From positions 1-45,495 of the forward strand of contig NZ_LOCN01000012.1 of assembly GCF_001574435.1 (NCBI RefSeq): 45,495 nucleotides of DNA, read 5' to 3'. The notes beneath the pieces are model-generated. The model made no database searches, had not been told where the DNA came from, and was given only the letters and a program-made list of their open reading frames with translations. Both the position numbers and the translations under genes were made by a program. Source of the stretch: Moritella sp. JT01. Its GTDB lineage: Bacteria > Pseudomonadota > Gammaproteobacteria > Enterobacterales > Moritellaceae. Positions 29,307 through 38,240 of the stretch are shown in pieces; position 1 is the stretch's first letter, and every line of letters starts with the position of its first letter.

Positions 29307-31154
29307 GTGAACCCACAAGATTATTTTAATCAACTCAATGATGATTATTTAGCATTACACCGCCGCAAAGAAGATCTATTTTGGCAAACTTACATGGGCA
29401 CCAGCGATGACCATGACGGTTTTGCAGCTGCAGAAGCTAAACTCAGTGCATTTATCTCAGACCCAAGTCACATTCAAGCAACACGCTGTAACCTTGACGT
29501 ACTATTACAGCTAACCGATGAAGATGATGAGCTGGTACAAGGGCTCAAAGGTTGGTTAGCCTTTTTTGATGCCAATGCAATTGAAAGCCCAGAAGGCAGA
29601 GATAAAATGGCCGCCCTCATTCGCAGTGAATCGGCATTATTTACCAAGCGCCAAGATTACCTGATGTATTGCAATGATGAAAACGGGGATAAGCAGCAAG
29701 CATCTTTAACCGTGCTAGCCGCGAATATTCGCACCAGTAATAATGAAGGTGTTCGACAATCAGCACACCAAGCGTTATTAGACCTTGAACAATGGGTGCT
29801 TAATAACGGCTATATTGACCTTGTTAAACAACGTAATGACTTTGCTCGTCAGCAAGGCTTCCGTAATTTCTTTGATTACAAAGTCAATAAAACCGAGCAG
29901 ATGACTCCAGAACAACTGTTCACTATTTTAGATGACTTTGAATCACGTACACGTGAACAAAACCAAAGCAGCATCCAAAATTTAGCAGAAACTAAAGGCG
30001 ACAGTGCAGTTCAAGGCCATAACTTTAGCTTTATGTATGCTGGTGATGCCGCACGTCAACTTGACCCTTACGTGCCGTTCTCAAAATCATTACGTCGTTG
30101 GATTGAATCATTCGGTCGCCTAAATATAGATTACTCACAAGCCGACATGACCCTCGATTTATTAGACCGTCCGGGTAAATACCAAAATGGTTTCTGCCAC
30201 GGTCCTATTCCGTCGTTTTATGCAGAAGATCAATGGCAAGCCGGTAAAATAAATTTCACCAGTAACGCGAAACCCGACCAAATCGGCAGCGGTTATGATG
30301 GCATCAATACCTTGTTCCATGAAGGTGGCCATGCGGCTCACTTTGCCAATATTAAATTAAACTCTCCATGTTTCTCACAAGAGTTTGCACCAACATCAAT
30401 GGCGTATGCAGAAACCCAATCTATGTTCTGCGATAGCTTGTTAAACGACGGTGACTGGCTTAAACAATATGCTTATAACGCCGATGGTGAAGTTGTACCA
30501 GACGAGGTGATCAAAGCATTAATTGCAGCAAAACAGCCGTTTAAAGCTTATCAAGAACGCAGTATCTTAGTGGTACCTTATTTTGAATGGGCAGTGTATA
30601 GCGCTGATGAAGACTTGTTAACGCCTGAATACTTAACGACGCTAGCCCGTGATACTGAGCAACGTATTCTTGGCCTAGCAGCAAGTCCACGACCATTACT
30701 CGCTGTTCCGCATTTGCTATCGCAAGAAGCCGCTTGTTCTTACCAAGGTTACCTACTTGCGCATATGGCTGTGTATCAAACTCGCGCTTACTTTATCGAT
30801 AAATTTGGCTACCTAACCGATAATCCAGCAATTGGTCCGTTACTGGCTGAGCATTACTGGAAACCGGGTAACAGCATTAGTCACGATGCAACCTTACGTA
30901 GCTTAACTGGCGAAGGTTTCTCTGCCGCTTACCTTGCTGAAACCTGTAATAAAACCAGTGAGCAGGCTTGGCAACAAGAGCAGGCTAAAATAGTAGCTGC
31001 GCAAAACAGAATTAGAGTGAAACCAGCAGCGCTGAACGCAAAAATTAGTATTGTTGATGGTGCAGAGACCATTGCTGACAATAACGTTTCTGATGGCCAG
31101 TTATGCGATAACTTCGAGACTTATATTACGCAACGTTATGGAAGTGATTGTTAG
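29307..31154 (+). CDS. M3-family metallopeptidase (oligopeptidase F-like)
   Basis: 615 residues with the zinc motif HEGGH in NTLFHEGGHAAHF (about 345) and the downstream glutamate in SMAYAETQSMF. This is the M3/gluzincin helix pair of oligoendopeptidases, which degrade short peptides in the cytoplasm. No signal peptide is seen. The start is GTG with AAGGAGA about 6 bases before it. It converges on the dehydrogenase gene. Confidence 0.88.
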   Translation: MNPQDYFNQLNDDYLALHRRKEDLFWQTYMGTSDDHDGFAAAEAKLSAFISDPSHIQATRCNLDVLLQLTDEDDELVQGLKGWLAFFDANAIESPEGRDKMAALIRSESALFTKRQDYLMYCNDENGDKQQASLTVLAANIRTSNNEGVRQSAHQALLDLEQWVLNNGYIDLVKQRNDFARQQGFRNFFDYKVNKTEQMTPEQLFTILDDFESRTREQNQSSIQNLAETKGDSAVQGHNFSFMYAGDAARQLDPYVPFSKSLRRWIESFGRLNIDYSQADMTLDLLDRPGKYQNGFCHGPIPSFYAEDQWQAGKINFTSNAKPDQIGSGYDGINTLFHEGGHAAHFANIKLNSPCFSQEFAPTSMAYAETQSMFCDSLLNDGDWLKQYAYNADGEVVPDEVIKALIAAKQPFKAYQERSILVVPYFEWAVYSADEDLLTPEYLTTLARDTEQRILGLAASPRPLLAVPHLLSQEAACSYQGYLLAHMAVYQTRAYFIDKFGYLTDNPAIGPLLAEHYWKPGNSISHDATLRSLTGEGFSAAYLAETCNKTSEQAWQQEQAKIVAAQNRIRVKPAALNAKISIVDGAETIADNNVSDGQLCDNFETYITQRYGSDC

Positions 31155-31191
31155 GAAGTTAAGTAGTTAGGTAATTAGGTAATTAGGTAAT

Positions 31192-31218
31192 ATATCCGTC
31201 CTCAAACAGGACGGATAT
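31192..31218. terminator. Perfect 11-bp hairpin between convergent genes
   Basis: ATATCCGTCCT and AGGACGGATAT pair perfectly around CAAAC. It lies between the M3 peptidase and dehydrogenase genes and can end both transcripts, although no clear T-run follows. Three direct copies of GGTAATTA precede it at about 31168-31190. Confidence 0.6.
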
Positions 31219-31265
31219 TAACAATCTTGGATCTAAACAGAACCTAAAGAGGCTCTAAAAGTAGC

Positions 31266-32675
31266 CTAAAAAGGACCACAAACCAAAGCGAGTTTCACTC
31301 CCGGCGTTAACTTATCAAGCCCATTAATCAATTTCTCACGACTAATCAGTACGTCGGTAATTTGCCCTGAGTAGCGTATCGCCGTTTCACGCATCATGCC
31401 CATCATTGGCCAGCCCCATAAAGATGAGATCAACACACCGTCTTGAACAAAATAAGGTTGCGTTAAAAAGCTGCAGCTGATCACAGGCTCTACCGGACTA
31501 CGGTTGGTCGCACTGCCACCCACTAAATCGATAACAACCGAATTTTCAGGTATTAATTCTTTCACATGCTGGTTACTGATTAAAAAATTCTTGCCTCTAA
31601 GCGCGGCAGGCTGTTCGGCACCATTAATCACGATATCGGCATCCTTCAACCAATAACCGATACTCTCTTTTGCGGTCTGTGCGCGACCTAATACATGGAT
31701 ATGTTTGACACCGTGTTGATGCAATTCATCCAAAGCACCCTGCCCGACATTACCATAACCAAGGATCACCGCTTTAATATTAGCGACATCTACAGACGGC
31801 TTATGTTCTTTCAATAACGACAACCCATATCTGGCACCAGCTTGACCCGTTTCGTGTAAACACTGGATACGACGTAAACCAAACTCTTCCGGTGGATGAC
31901 TGCCTCGGTAAGCTGAAATTGCTTGTTGTCCGTGCTCACGTTCAAACTCACTCAGATCAAACAGATGCGTTCCCGCGTTGTGTAGCTGTAGCAATATGTC
32001 TTGCTGATCGTGAAAACTCTGGCTGTCATAGAAATACAACGCATTAGGACCAACAGCATCAAGTTCGTTAAATGCAAGCGTGGGTTGAATGACCCGCAGT
32101 GAACGCGGCCCACGATTACCAGCACGCTTTATAGCACCACGTAATCGTTCACTCCAACCGATAACTCTGACTTGTAAGTTCGCGATCGTTTGATCGTTAA
32201 TAAAAGGGGTTAATGCGGCATTCATCGCCACGCGAGCAAGGATCTTATGATCGGTTTCATACTTCGGTGACTCACATATATCTTCCATCGCAATCACATT
32301 AATACGTCTATCTTGCAGCAATTTAGCGCGGTCTGGGTAAGAATTAAAATGCGCCATACAGAATAAAGTACAGCCTTCACTCATTTGTTCTACAGAGGCG
32401 ATTGCAGGACCTTTAAATTTAATGATCAGTGATTTATTAACATAAATTTCTTCTGCCGTTTGCATAATGGCATTATTTTTTAAATATTCGTCATCGCTAA
32501 AACCGACACCGTTGCCAGCACCATACTCAACATAAACTTTAATACCAGATTTAACAAGTTGACCTACATCACTCGGTATCAATGCAACACGTTTCTCTCG
32601 TCCTCCAGGATTTTCTGGTGACTCAATTTCTTTAACAAGTGCAATAGATGAATAACGTGATGAACTATCTGACAT
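31266..32675 (-). CDS. AlaDh/PNT-domain NAD-dependent dehydrogenase (saccharopine dehydrogenase-like)
   Basis: 469 residues. The N terminus (about 10-140) is an alanine dehydrogenase/PNT domain, with GGREKRVALIPSDVGQLVKS. A Rossmann motif AVILGYGNVGQGALDEL follows at about 310. The length is greater than saccharopine dehydrogenase (about 370), with an extra C-terminal segment ending LALVCGPF. It probably handles an amino acid-like substrate with NAD. A LysR gene lies upstream on the same strand, separated by about 105 bases. Confidence 0.75.
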   Translation of the reverse strand: MSDSSSRYSSIALVKEIESPENPGGREKRVALIPSDVGQLVKSGIKVYVEYGAGNGVGFSDDEYLKNNAIMQTAEEIYVNKSLIIKFKGPAIASVEQMSEGCTLFCMAHFNSYPDRAKLLQDRRINVIAMEDICESPKYETDHKILARVAMNAALTPFINDQTIANLQVRVIGWSERLRGAIKRAGNRGPRSLRVIQPTLAFNELDAVGPNALYFYDSQSFHDQQDILLQLHNAGTHLFDLSEFEREHGQQAISAYRGSHPPEEFGLRRIQCLHETGQAGARYGLSLLKEHKPSVDVANIKAVILGYGNVGQGALDELHQHGVKHIHVLGRAQTAKESIGYWLKDADIVINGAEQPAALRGKNFLISNQHVKELIPENSVVIDLVGGSATNRSPVEPVISCSFLTQPYFVQDGVLISSLWGWPMMGMMRETAIRYSGQITDVLISREKLINGLDKLTPGVKLALVCGPF

Positions 32676-32780
32676 AAGTATATATTCCTTAATACCACAA
32701 AAGAGACATTAGTAGCATGAAACATCGCACAATCCTAACCTTTGGAGCTATATGGACACGAAAACATATTTATACAACTT

Positions 32781-33695
32781 TTAACACTGCAATATAGCAG
32801 GATCCACCGAATTTAATTCTTGACTTCGTATTCGCTCTTTTAGATATTTAATAAACAGCTGAGTACGGGTATGCTCATAATCAAGCGTTGGATAATAAGC
32901 ACACACTGCACCATGATCGACCGTGACATCAGGCAATACTTGCACCAATTCACCCTCTTCAATTAAATCTTCAAGCATCTTTTGACTAGCGAGTAAAATA
33001 CCCATGCCGCACTTAGCCCCATAGAACAGAGCCTCAGGGTTGGTGGTGGCAAAATTCCCCCGTAAAGTAATGCGATTACCGGTCGATAGCTTCACGTCTC
33101 GTATTGGCCTTTCGCCCCAAATTAGCATGTTATGCGATTCAAGATCATGGACGGTTTCAGGCTTGCCGTATTTTTCAATATAGTCTGGTGAGGCAAAAAA
33201 TTTGGCGTCGTTTTTAAACAGTTCAATTGCTTTATAATTATGCGAGTTTAACTGCTCCAAATCACGACTAATAAAAACATCCACATAAGTCTCGGGCATT
33301 TGCCCTGGTGATGTTGTCAGTAATTGTATTTTAATTTTTGGATACATGAGTAAGAAGTCATTTAAGTACTTGATGATGAATTTAGAGCCCACCGCCGTTG
33401 TCGCACCTATCTTTAATATCCCAGTAGGCGTTTGGTTTATCGAGCGCGCTTCGTCCACCAGCGACATCCACTGATCAAGTTGTAATCGTGACCGCTGGTA
33501 AAATAGCTGACCAGCTTCAGTTTGATCAAGTGATCGCGTGGTTCGCTTAAGTAACTGCACACCTACTTTCTCTTCTAACCAGTTTATCCGCTTACTGATT
33601 GCAGACCCCGTGGTATTAAGCTGATAAGCCGCACCGTTAAAGCTACCCTCTTCGACCACTTTGATATAACTTCGCACACATATTATCCAGTCCAT
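32781..33695 (-). CDS. LysR-family transcriptional regulator
   Basis: About 304 residues: N-terminal winged helix with FNGAAYQLNTTGSAISKRIN, then TRSLDQTEAGQLFYQRS and an effector-binding domain. This is the CrgA/DmlR-like group of LysR proteins. ATG at 33695 is preferred to the preceding GTG because AAGGTAGG is placed correctly. It probably controls the downstream dehydrogenase gene; no clear palindrome is visible. Confidence 0.88.
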   Translation of the reverse strand: MDWIICVRSYIKVVEEGSFNGAAYQLNTTGSAISKRINWLEEKVGVQLLKRTTRSLDQTEAGQLFYQRSRLQLDQWMSLVDEARSINQTPTGILKIGATTAVGSKFIIKYLNDFLLMYPKIKIQLLTTSPGQMPETYVDVFISRDLEQLNSHNYKAIELFKNDAKFFASPDYIEKYGKPETVHDLESHNMLIWGERPIRDVKLSTGNRITLRGNFATTNPEALFYGAKCGMGILLASQKMLEDLIEEGELVQVLPDVTVDHGAVCAYYPTLDYEHTRTQLFIKYLKERIRSQELNSVDPAILQC

Positions 33696-33898
33696 CACTA
33701 CCTACCTTTTCGCAATATCGCTATTGAAGTAAACATTCAATCCTAACAAGACCTAATCTAGCATATATAGTCCTGTTTATAGTGATAAAAGCCTTAATTT
33801 ATACGAACAACGCAACCACACATTATAATTTACATTTTAGTGCTAATTTACTTAACACCATATTATTTCCCTGCAAAAACGGTCGTGGAGCCATCGAC

Positions 33899-34234
33899 AT
33901 GTGGCTTATCAGTAAATGGGCATTTAGTTTTATTTCGAAACCGATTGAAGATTTGTCTGGTAGCTATCGAGAGCGTAAATGTATTGCGGCTGAGATGGCG
34001 ACATCGATTGCAACTGCAGGAGGTAACCTTAAATTGGTTAAGCTGGAGGCGGAAGCTAAACGGCTAGCGAACCAGAAAGGTAACGACGCTGATTATGACT
34101 TGCAGGTGTTGAAGAACCGGCGCGAATTGTTAATGGATCAAACCATTATTACGGTGTTTTTGGGATTCTTCATTTCGTTTTATACCACAGCAGCAGCCGT
34201 ATATGGAAAATGGTTGGCAGGCTATGGGTTATAA
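33899..34234 (+). CDS. Small protein with a C-terminal membrane segment, holin-like possibility
   Basis: 111 residues from ATG 33899, which has GGAG 8 bases upstream. Residues 1-15 are mildly hydrophobic. The middle (about 25-75) is charged and helical (LVKLEAEAKRLANQKG). The end has a membrane helix (TIITVFLGFFISFYTTAAAV). Phage holins of the three-TM group have a similar charged middle and C-terminal helix, but I cannot confirm this. No phage genes are adjacent. Confidence 0.45.
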   Translation: MWLISKWAFSFISKPIEDLSGSYRERKCIAAEMATSIATAGGNLKLVKLEAEAKRLANQKGNDADYDLQVLKNRRELLMDQTIITVFLGFFISFYTTAAAVYGKWLAGYGL

Positions 34235-34251
34235 AATCAATAAACACCTCA

Positions 34252-34782
34252 TTAATTATGTTCTTGCCATTCCGAACGCAACACACCATATTTGACTGAA
34301 TCATAATATTTTCCTTGGTAGTAGCGAACTTTACGTAACCTAGCTTCTTGCTGAAAGCCTAATTTTAGTGCTAACGACATCATGCGAGGGTTACCCGACC
34401 AAGTTGTCATACCAACACGCTCAATCTCTTTGGCCTGAAACAAATGAGAAACCCAGATAGTAATGGCCAATGCGGCAATGCCCTTACCCCAGAACGTGGG
34501 ATCATAAATAACAATACCAGCTTCAAGCCAGCGAGTATCTTCACATTCCCAGTAGCAATTCACAGTTCCAACAGGAACATCATCCACAGTAACTAGCTGC
34601 AGCTCTAGCCCACTTAATAAGCTTTGAAAGGATGTTTTTTCAAACTGCTGTAGTGATGGGTGCGAATAAGGAAAATAAGGACCATTAAACGTTGTCCATT
34701 CATCATTTTTAGTAATGAGGGAGTGAATAATTTCTAATTCATTCGGTTTCGCAGGCCGAATTTTAACTAATTTTTCTTGCAC
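34252..34782 (-). CDS. GNAT-family N-acetyltransferase, RimL-like
   Basis: 176 residues. Conserved strand-helix elements are WLEAGIVIYDPTFWGKGIAA (CoA-binding) and NPRMMSLALKLGFQQEARLR, typical of the RimJ/RimL branch. Start is GTG at 34782 with AAGGAA 5 bases before. Likely substrate: an amino group of a protein or small molecule, not assignable. Confidence 0.85.
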   Translation of the reverse strand: MQEKLVKIRPAKPNELEIIHSLITKNDEWTTFNGPYFPYSHPSLQQFEKTSFQSLLSGLELQLVTVDDVPVGTVNCYWECEDTRWLEAGIVIYDPTFWGKGIAALAITIWVSHLFQAKEIERVGMTTWSGNPRMMSLALKLGFQQEARLRKVRYYQGKYYDSVKYGVLRSEWQEHN

Positions 34783-34823
34783 AACACTTCCTTATTCTTT
34801 GTAGAAAACTAGGCATAATGACT

Positions 34824-34854
34824 CCCACGAGGTGCTAGCCTCCAACCTCGTGGG
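34824..34854 (+). terminator. Strong hairpin with T-run on the plus strand
   Basis: CCCACGAGGT (34824-34833) and ACCTCGTGGG (34845-34854) form a perfect 10-base stem with an 11-base loop, followed by TTAGTTTTTAAAA on the plus strand. No plus-strand gene ends here. On the minus strand the 208-aa gene at 34933 ends beyond it but no T-run follows in that direction. It may be an orphan terminator or an IS200/IS605-like end (see findings). Confidence 0.5.
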
Positions 34855-34932
34855 TTAGTTTTTAAAACCAGAGCCATAATATATTTGTTACTTAATAATA
34901 AATATATTTTAATTAAAGAAAAAGTGAAGTGT

Positions 34933-35559
34933 TCATGTTGTGTTATGGAGGTCCGCGCCCAACAAAAAATGACTAAAACCAGATTTTTTATCATGGAAGT
35001 CTAAGGTTGCAGTAAATCCCCCAAAGTTATTGATCGTCTCCATTAACAAAAAAGTTCGTTTTGATTTTATAATCATGGGCAAAGGCGTAGCCTGTTCTCC
35101 ATCACAGGTGAATGTGACTTCCATATCACCACTTAAGACGTAAATGACATCAGATTCAAGCGTCTCACCACTGGTGAACTTGGAATAAATCTGGTGCTCT
35201 TCAGAAATAAGTTCTAACAAAGCAATAAGGTTATGAAGTTGAGTCCTTTTGGTCACCTTATGTAGACCCTCACTCATCTTGACCAATAGCCCTTCCAAAT
35301 TCCCTTTTTTTAATTTAGCAGTGAGGATTATTTTTTTTACCTCAGACTTCACTAAGCGATATTTTGTTACTTTTAATTTTGGTGTCAAAAACGTTGTAAT
35401 AATTTTGTTTCTTGCTGGTACAGTCACGAATTTTCCGCTATTGGCCACACTCATGTACAGATGCAACAAGCTATTATCAATTACATTTTTTAATTCGGTT
35501 TTGTCTGACATATTTAAATCAAATCCCTGATAGATGTATGCGTGACGACTAGTGTTCAT
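34933..35559 (-). CDS. 208-aa protein of unknown function
   Basis: No family recognised. The protein is lysine-rich in the first half (KVTKYRLVKSEVKKIILTAK) and beta-rich in the second (SDVIYVLSGDMEVTFTCDGE). No membrane segment or signal peptide is evident. It is third in a leftward set, 17 bases after the Gln-Asn-tract gene. The start could be 35559 (GGAC 6 bases before) or 35511 (MSDKTELKN, with AGGGA upstream); the longer form is kept. Confidence 0.5.
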   Translation of the reverse strand: MNTSRHAYIYQGFDLNMSDKTELKNVIDNSLLHLYMSVANSGKFVTVPARNKIITTFLTPKLKVTKYRLVKSEVKKIILTAKLKKGNLEGLLVKMSEGLHKVTKRTQLHNLIALLELISEEHQIYSKFTSGETLESDVIYVLSGDMEVTFTCDGEQATPLPMIIKSKRTFLLMETINNFGGFTATLDFHDKKSGFSHFLLGADLHNTT

Positions 35560-35576
35560 CTAATGTCCGTTAATCG

Positions 35577-35810
35577 TTAATTAGCGCTTGAACATCTAAA
35601 CATTTTCATCGCAGCCATGATTTTTAACATATCATCTCGGTCTCTATCAGAGATACTGCCGCCACCGCAATGAAGGTTGGCCCAGTGCATATCTCTATCC
35701 AGATCTTTTCTTAATATTTCTTTTTTGTCTTTTATCTTTTGATTTTGATTTTGATTTTGATTTTGATTTTGATTTTGATTTTGATTTTGATTTTGATTTT
35801 GGGTTTCCAT
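35577..35810 (-). CDS. Small protein with N-terminal Gln-Asn tract and C-terminal cysteines
   Basis: 77 residues: MET, then (Gln-Asn)10-Gln, then a charged linker (KIKDKKEILRKDLDRD) and a tail with HWANLHCGGGSISDRDRD and a second cysteine in MFRC. A strong ribosome site (GGAGGGG) is 2-3 bases from the ATG, so it is probably translated. No known family. Cys and Gly in the tail could mean metal binding, disulfide formation or a modified peptide, none proven. Its neighbours at 35859 and 34933 are on the same strand. Confidence 0.55.
   Translation of the reverse strand: METQNQNQNQNQNQNQNQNQNQNQKIKDKKEILRKDLDRDMHWANLHCGGGSISDRDRDDMLKIMAAMKMFRCSSAN
35739..35801 (-). repeat. (CAAAAT)n hexanucleotide tract inside the Gln-Asn gene
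   Basis: Ten complete CAAAAT units plus one CAA encode the Gln-Asn tract. Because the unit is six bases, slippage would alter the number of Gln-Asn pairs without changing frame, so the N terminus can vary in length. No comparable tract is found elsewhere in the window. Confidence 0.9.
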
Positions 35811-35858
35811 AACCCCTCCGTTTCATCGCCTAAATATAATTTTAAGATCTTTGTCTTG

Positions 35859-36086
35859 TTATTTAATGTTGTGCATTTTGTCAAATGTGAAAGCTGATTG
35901 ATCAAAACTTAAATTTGACTGCATTAGAAGATTCGGTGAATCAACTGATCTCACATTCAAATAAATAATAGCCACAACAATTACGGGCACGATAAAAAAG
36001 GTTAACAGTATCGTAATCCTATTGCTGTTTGGCTGTAAACGTCTTAATTTTTCTTCTTCTATCAGGCTATTTTTTGTTTTTAACAT
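35859..36086 (-). CDS. Small single-TM protein
   Basis: 75 residues: a charged N terminus (IEEEKLRRLQPNSNR), a clear membrane helix (ITILLTFFIVPVIVVAIIYL at about 24-43), and a polar C-terminal tail that should be outside the cytoplasm. GGGGG precedes the ATG. It lies upstream of the Gln-Asn gene in the same set with 48 bases between. Function unknown. Confidence 0.5.
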   Translation of the reverse strand: MLKTKNSLIEEEKLRRLQPNSNRITILLTFFIVPVIVVAIIYLNVRSVDSPNLLMQSNLSFDQSAFTFDKMHNIK

Positions 36087-36118
36087 TTTTCACAACCCCC
36101 AACAAAACTACCTACTAG

Positions 36119-36151
36119 TGAGTATATTACTCAGTCTAGTATACTTTTCAA
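36119..36151 (-). promoter_or_regulatory. Sigma-70-like promoter with overlapping palindrome
   Basis: On the minus strand TTGAAA (36151-36146), a 16-base spacer and TAATAT (36129-36124) give a near-consensus promoter for the leftward three-gene set at 36086. A perfect palindrome TGAGTA-N3-TACTCA (36119-36133) covers the -10, suggesting a repressor site. The regulator is not identified. Confidence 0.55.
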
Positions 36152-36235
36152 TAAATATTTGCATTGAACAAGAATTAATTCGTATTTTTTTAAATCCCTC
36201 AAAATCAACCTTAATTCAGGTCTAAGTCCTAAAGC

Positions 36236-36401
36236 TTGTCACTTTGTGTCAAATGGTGTCACAACTTTGACATTAGCGATCTTTAAATGATCGTCTCGAT
36301 CCTTTACTGGCAAGGCTTGAGCTATAGTAGCGTGTCCATCGCTATGTCCAAAACGTGAAAAAATTGCGAAAACGCGGTAGGCGAAGAGGAGTGAATTTAT
36401 C
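36236..36401 (+). repeat. 166-bp direct repeat, left copy
   Basis: This stretch matches 43479-43644 at 160 of 166 positions with no gaps. Both copies are in the same orientation and lie 7,243 bases apart. The minus strand has an open frame in each copy (ending NVKVVTPFDTK), but the frames run into unrelated sequence, so no gene is called. The sequence contains no terminal inverted repeat that I can see. Confidence 0.9.
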
Positions 36402-36497
36402 AGTGGTGTTTGGGAAATTGGTCGCAAGCTATTAAAAATCATGACAGTAATGGGACTGAATAACGAAGGAAGTAGACAAAGTCGCTTGGTGTTCACA

Positions 36498-36547
36498 TGG
36501 CTTAGCGTTATGGCCCTAAGCCATAGCTGGACATGACTGGCTTAGGG
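36498..36547. repeat. Interspersed palindromic repeat (copy a)
   Basis: TGGCTTAG pairs with CTAAGCCA (36516-36523); that arm extended (CCCTAAGCCA) also pairs with TGGCTTAGGG (36538-36547). Two mutually exclusive hairpins are therefore possible. Related copies occur at 37742-37784 and 45237-45273. Confidence 0.7.
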
Positions 36548-36610
36548 TTATTGTACTAGCTGATGGTAATACTCATTAGATTTTATAGGGAAGTTTAAGC
36601 CTATTTAAAA

Positions 36611-37456
36611 TCAAATGATTACGCTGCGTCCTGTTGGGAAGTACTCAAGGGCATCACCAAGTACACCTTTTAATATTTCATAAGCTTTCATACCTGTACA
36701 ATGGCCCGTATAGAGCTTATCGATTGGATAAGTGAGCATGGTTTCAGCAATTGCCTCAATGTCTTTTTTTGTTCCGCCAATACTATTAAATAAAGGTAAT
36801 CCGACCAAATGAAATCCACCGACAACAGCCTTAATTCTCGTGTTCGGGAACAATTCAATAGCAGTTTCAATCATATTGAGCACCCCACTATGAGCACAAC
36901 CAGTAAATACTATAAGACCATCATATTCTTTGATGACTAAGAGTAACTCATGGTCAAATGTGTCGGGTTTACAGCCATCACCGGAGTCAGTAAAGAGATA
37001 TTTATTACCTTTTGGCTGTTCATACTTACGACTCAAACTTGTAATAATAAAAATATTTGGCCGTATCTCAGTAGTTTTATTAATGAAACTGAATCGACCA
37101 CTGGCTTTGTTTAATAATGCTTTATCAATACCCACATTACTTTTAAAACCAAACGCTTTGAAACTATAATCAGTTTCTTTACATTCCCGGAAATAGACCT
37201 GAGCCTTAGAATTTCGGTCGAGGAAATGAGTGATGCCATTACAGTGATCATGATGACGGTGCGAAATAATTGCAGCATCAACATCTTCCATCTTAATGCC
37301 TAATAAAATGGCATTATCACAAAAAGCTTTACTGCTACCAGCATCAAACAGAATTTCTTGCCCCATCGTTTTTATATGAAAAGATAAGCCTCTTTCAACC
37401 GTAAGGTCTGTTCTATCATCTAATCGAGTATTATCAATTAACGCTGTCAGTATCAT
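36611..37456 (-). CDS. Metallo-beta-lactamase-fold hydrolase, COG1237-type
   Basis: About 282 residues. N-terminal ALIDNTRLDDRTDLTVERGL, then the zinc motif SHRHHDHCNG, then FTGCAHSGVLNMIETA and a C-terminal YTGHCTGMKA. This is the group related to dihydropterin phosphate hydrolases and some quorum or pterin enzymes. ATG at 37456 is supported by GAGGA 7 bases before it; the longer frame to 37474 is less likely. It lies inside the direct-repeat interval but has no attC-like site next to it. Confidence 0.82.
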   Translation of the reverse strand: MILTALIDNTRLDDRTDLTVERGLSFHIKTMGQEILFDAGSSKAFCDNAILLGIKMEDVDAAIISHRHHDHCNGITHFLDRNSKAQVYFRECKETDYSFKAFGFKSNVGIDKALLNKASGRFSFINKTTEIRPNIFIITSLSRKYEQPKGNKYLFTDSGDGCKPDTFDHELLLVIKEYDGLIVFTGCAHSGVLNMIETAIELFPNTRIKAVVGGFHLVGLPLFNSIGGTKKDIEAIAETMLTYPIDKLYTGHCTGMKAYEILKGVLGDALEYFPTGRSVII

Positions 37457-37741
37457 ATCTACTTCCTCAACCATTGTTTAGCGGAGTCTACTATACCTGC
37501 ATTTTCATGTACCATTATTTACACTAGTTTATTAATGTTACTAACTACTTAACCATCATTTCACCACTCAGACAAAAGCGCTTTATATTATATCTAATCA
37601 AGGCTTGCCTTCTAATTTAGCTCGCGTATGCAGTTATGATATGACAAATCACTCCAATTCATCACATAAGAAAATCTATGGCCAATTGTCATAAAAATAT
37701 GAATGAGTAGAAGCTCTAACAAGGAAAGGGGCAGAAACGGA

Positions 37742-37784
37742 TTAGCGTGATTGTACTAAGCCATCACTGAACAGGATGGCTTAA
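37742..37784. repeat. Interspersed palindromic repeat (copy b)
   Basis: TAAGCCATC (37757-37765) pairs with GATGGCTTA (37775-37783). It shares TTAGCGT and CTAAGCCAT-N3-TG-N-ACA with copy a. The remainder of 37457-37860 contains no gene I can support. Confidence 0.6.
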
Positions 37785-37802
37785 AATTGTTGGTTAGAAT
37801 AA

Positions 37803-37849
37803 GCGACGAAGGAGCGAAAAAGACGTCGCCGTTGATACCCTTGTTAGGT
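37803..37849 (-). other. Half attC-like site at the left end of the cassette array
   Basis: On the minus strand ACCTAAC (37849-37843) fits the R'' box RYYYAAC and is followed by a GCGACG/CGTCGC stem (37803-37829), but no GTTRRRY follows. This looks like the last, decayed site of the array. Confidence 0.5.
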
Positions 37850-37860
37850 GAAAATTACGC

Positions 37861-38226
37861 TTAAAACCTTTTGTCTAGCGCAACAACCTGAAATTCGTCT
37901 TCGTAAAACACTTTGAATAATCTTTGACACTTTAAAACCCGAACTTGTATTCCATGTTCCTTCAAAATTGTGACCAAGTTATACATCTGAGATACGAAAG
38001 TTTGTGCTGTAACTTTGAACCATGAAATAGCATCTTCTGGCCAATTCCTTGATGACCATGGAGGGCAAGGCAGTTCATGATTAAATTTTTCAAATATTGC
38101 CACAACCAGCTCCTCCTCATATGGCGCGAGTAAACCCTCTTCTCTTAGATACTCAACTTCAGTAAAAGGGCCATGCATTCCCCTTGGATCTTCGCTTTCG
38201 GCTCCAACTGCAAAACGAATATACAT
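37861..38226 (-). CDS. Conserved hypothetical cassette protein
   Basis: 121 residues beginning MYIRFAVGAESEDPRG, with a CPPWSSRNWPEDAISWFK segment and FKVFYEDEFQVV near the end. This pattern is seen in many unrelated bacteria as a conserved hypothetical, so it is probably a mobile accessory gene. It starts 14 bases after attC-like site G and has GAGGA upstream. Confidence 0.65.
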   Translation of the reverse strand: MYIRFAVGAESEDPRGMHGPFTEVEYLREEGLLAPYEEELVVAIFEKFNHELPCPPWSSRNWPEDAISWFKVTAQTFVSQMYNLVTILKEHGIQVRVLKCQRLFKVFYEDEFQVVALDKRF

Positions 38227-38240
38227 AGCCTGTCTTCCTC

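Noticed and set aside
34809-34994. Minus-strand ORF of 61 residues through the hairpin
   Set aside because: It overlaps the 208-aa gene in another frame and its end reads through the hairpin, a typical chance frame.
35739-35801. Phase-variable on/off switch by the CAAAAT tract
   Set aside because: The unit is six bases, so gain or loss keeps the frame; only protein length could vary.
36239-36496. Minus-strand ORF of 85 residues in the left direct repeat
   Set aside because: Same reason: the shared part is the repeat, and the N-terminal part differs with no start signal.
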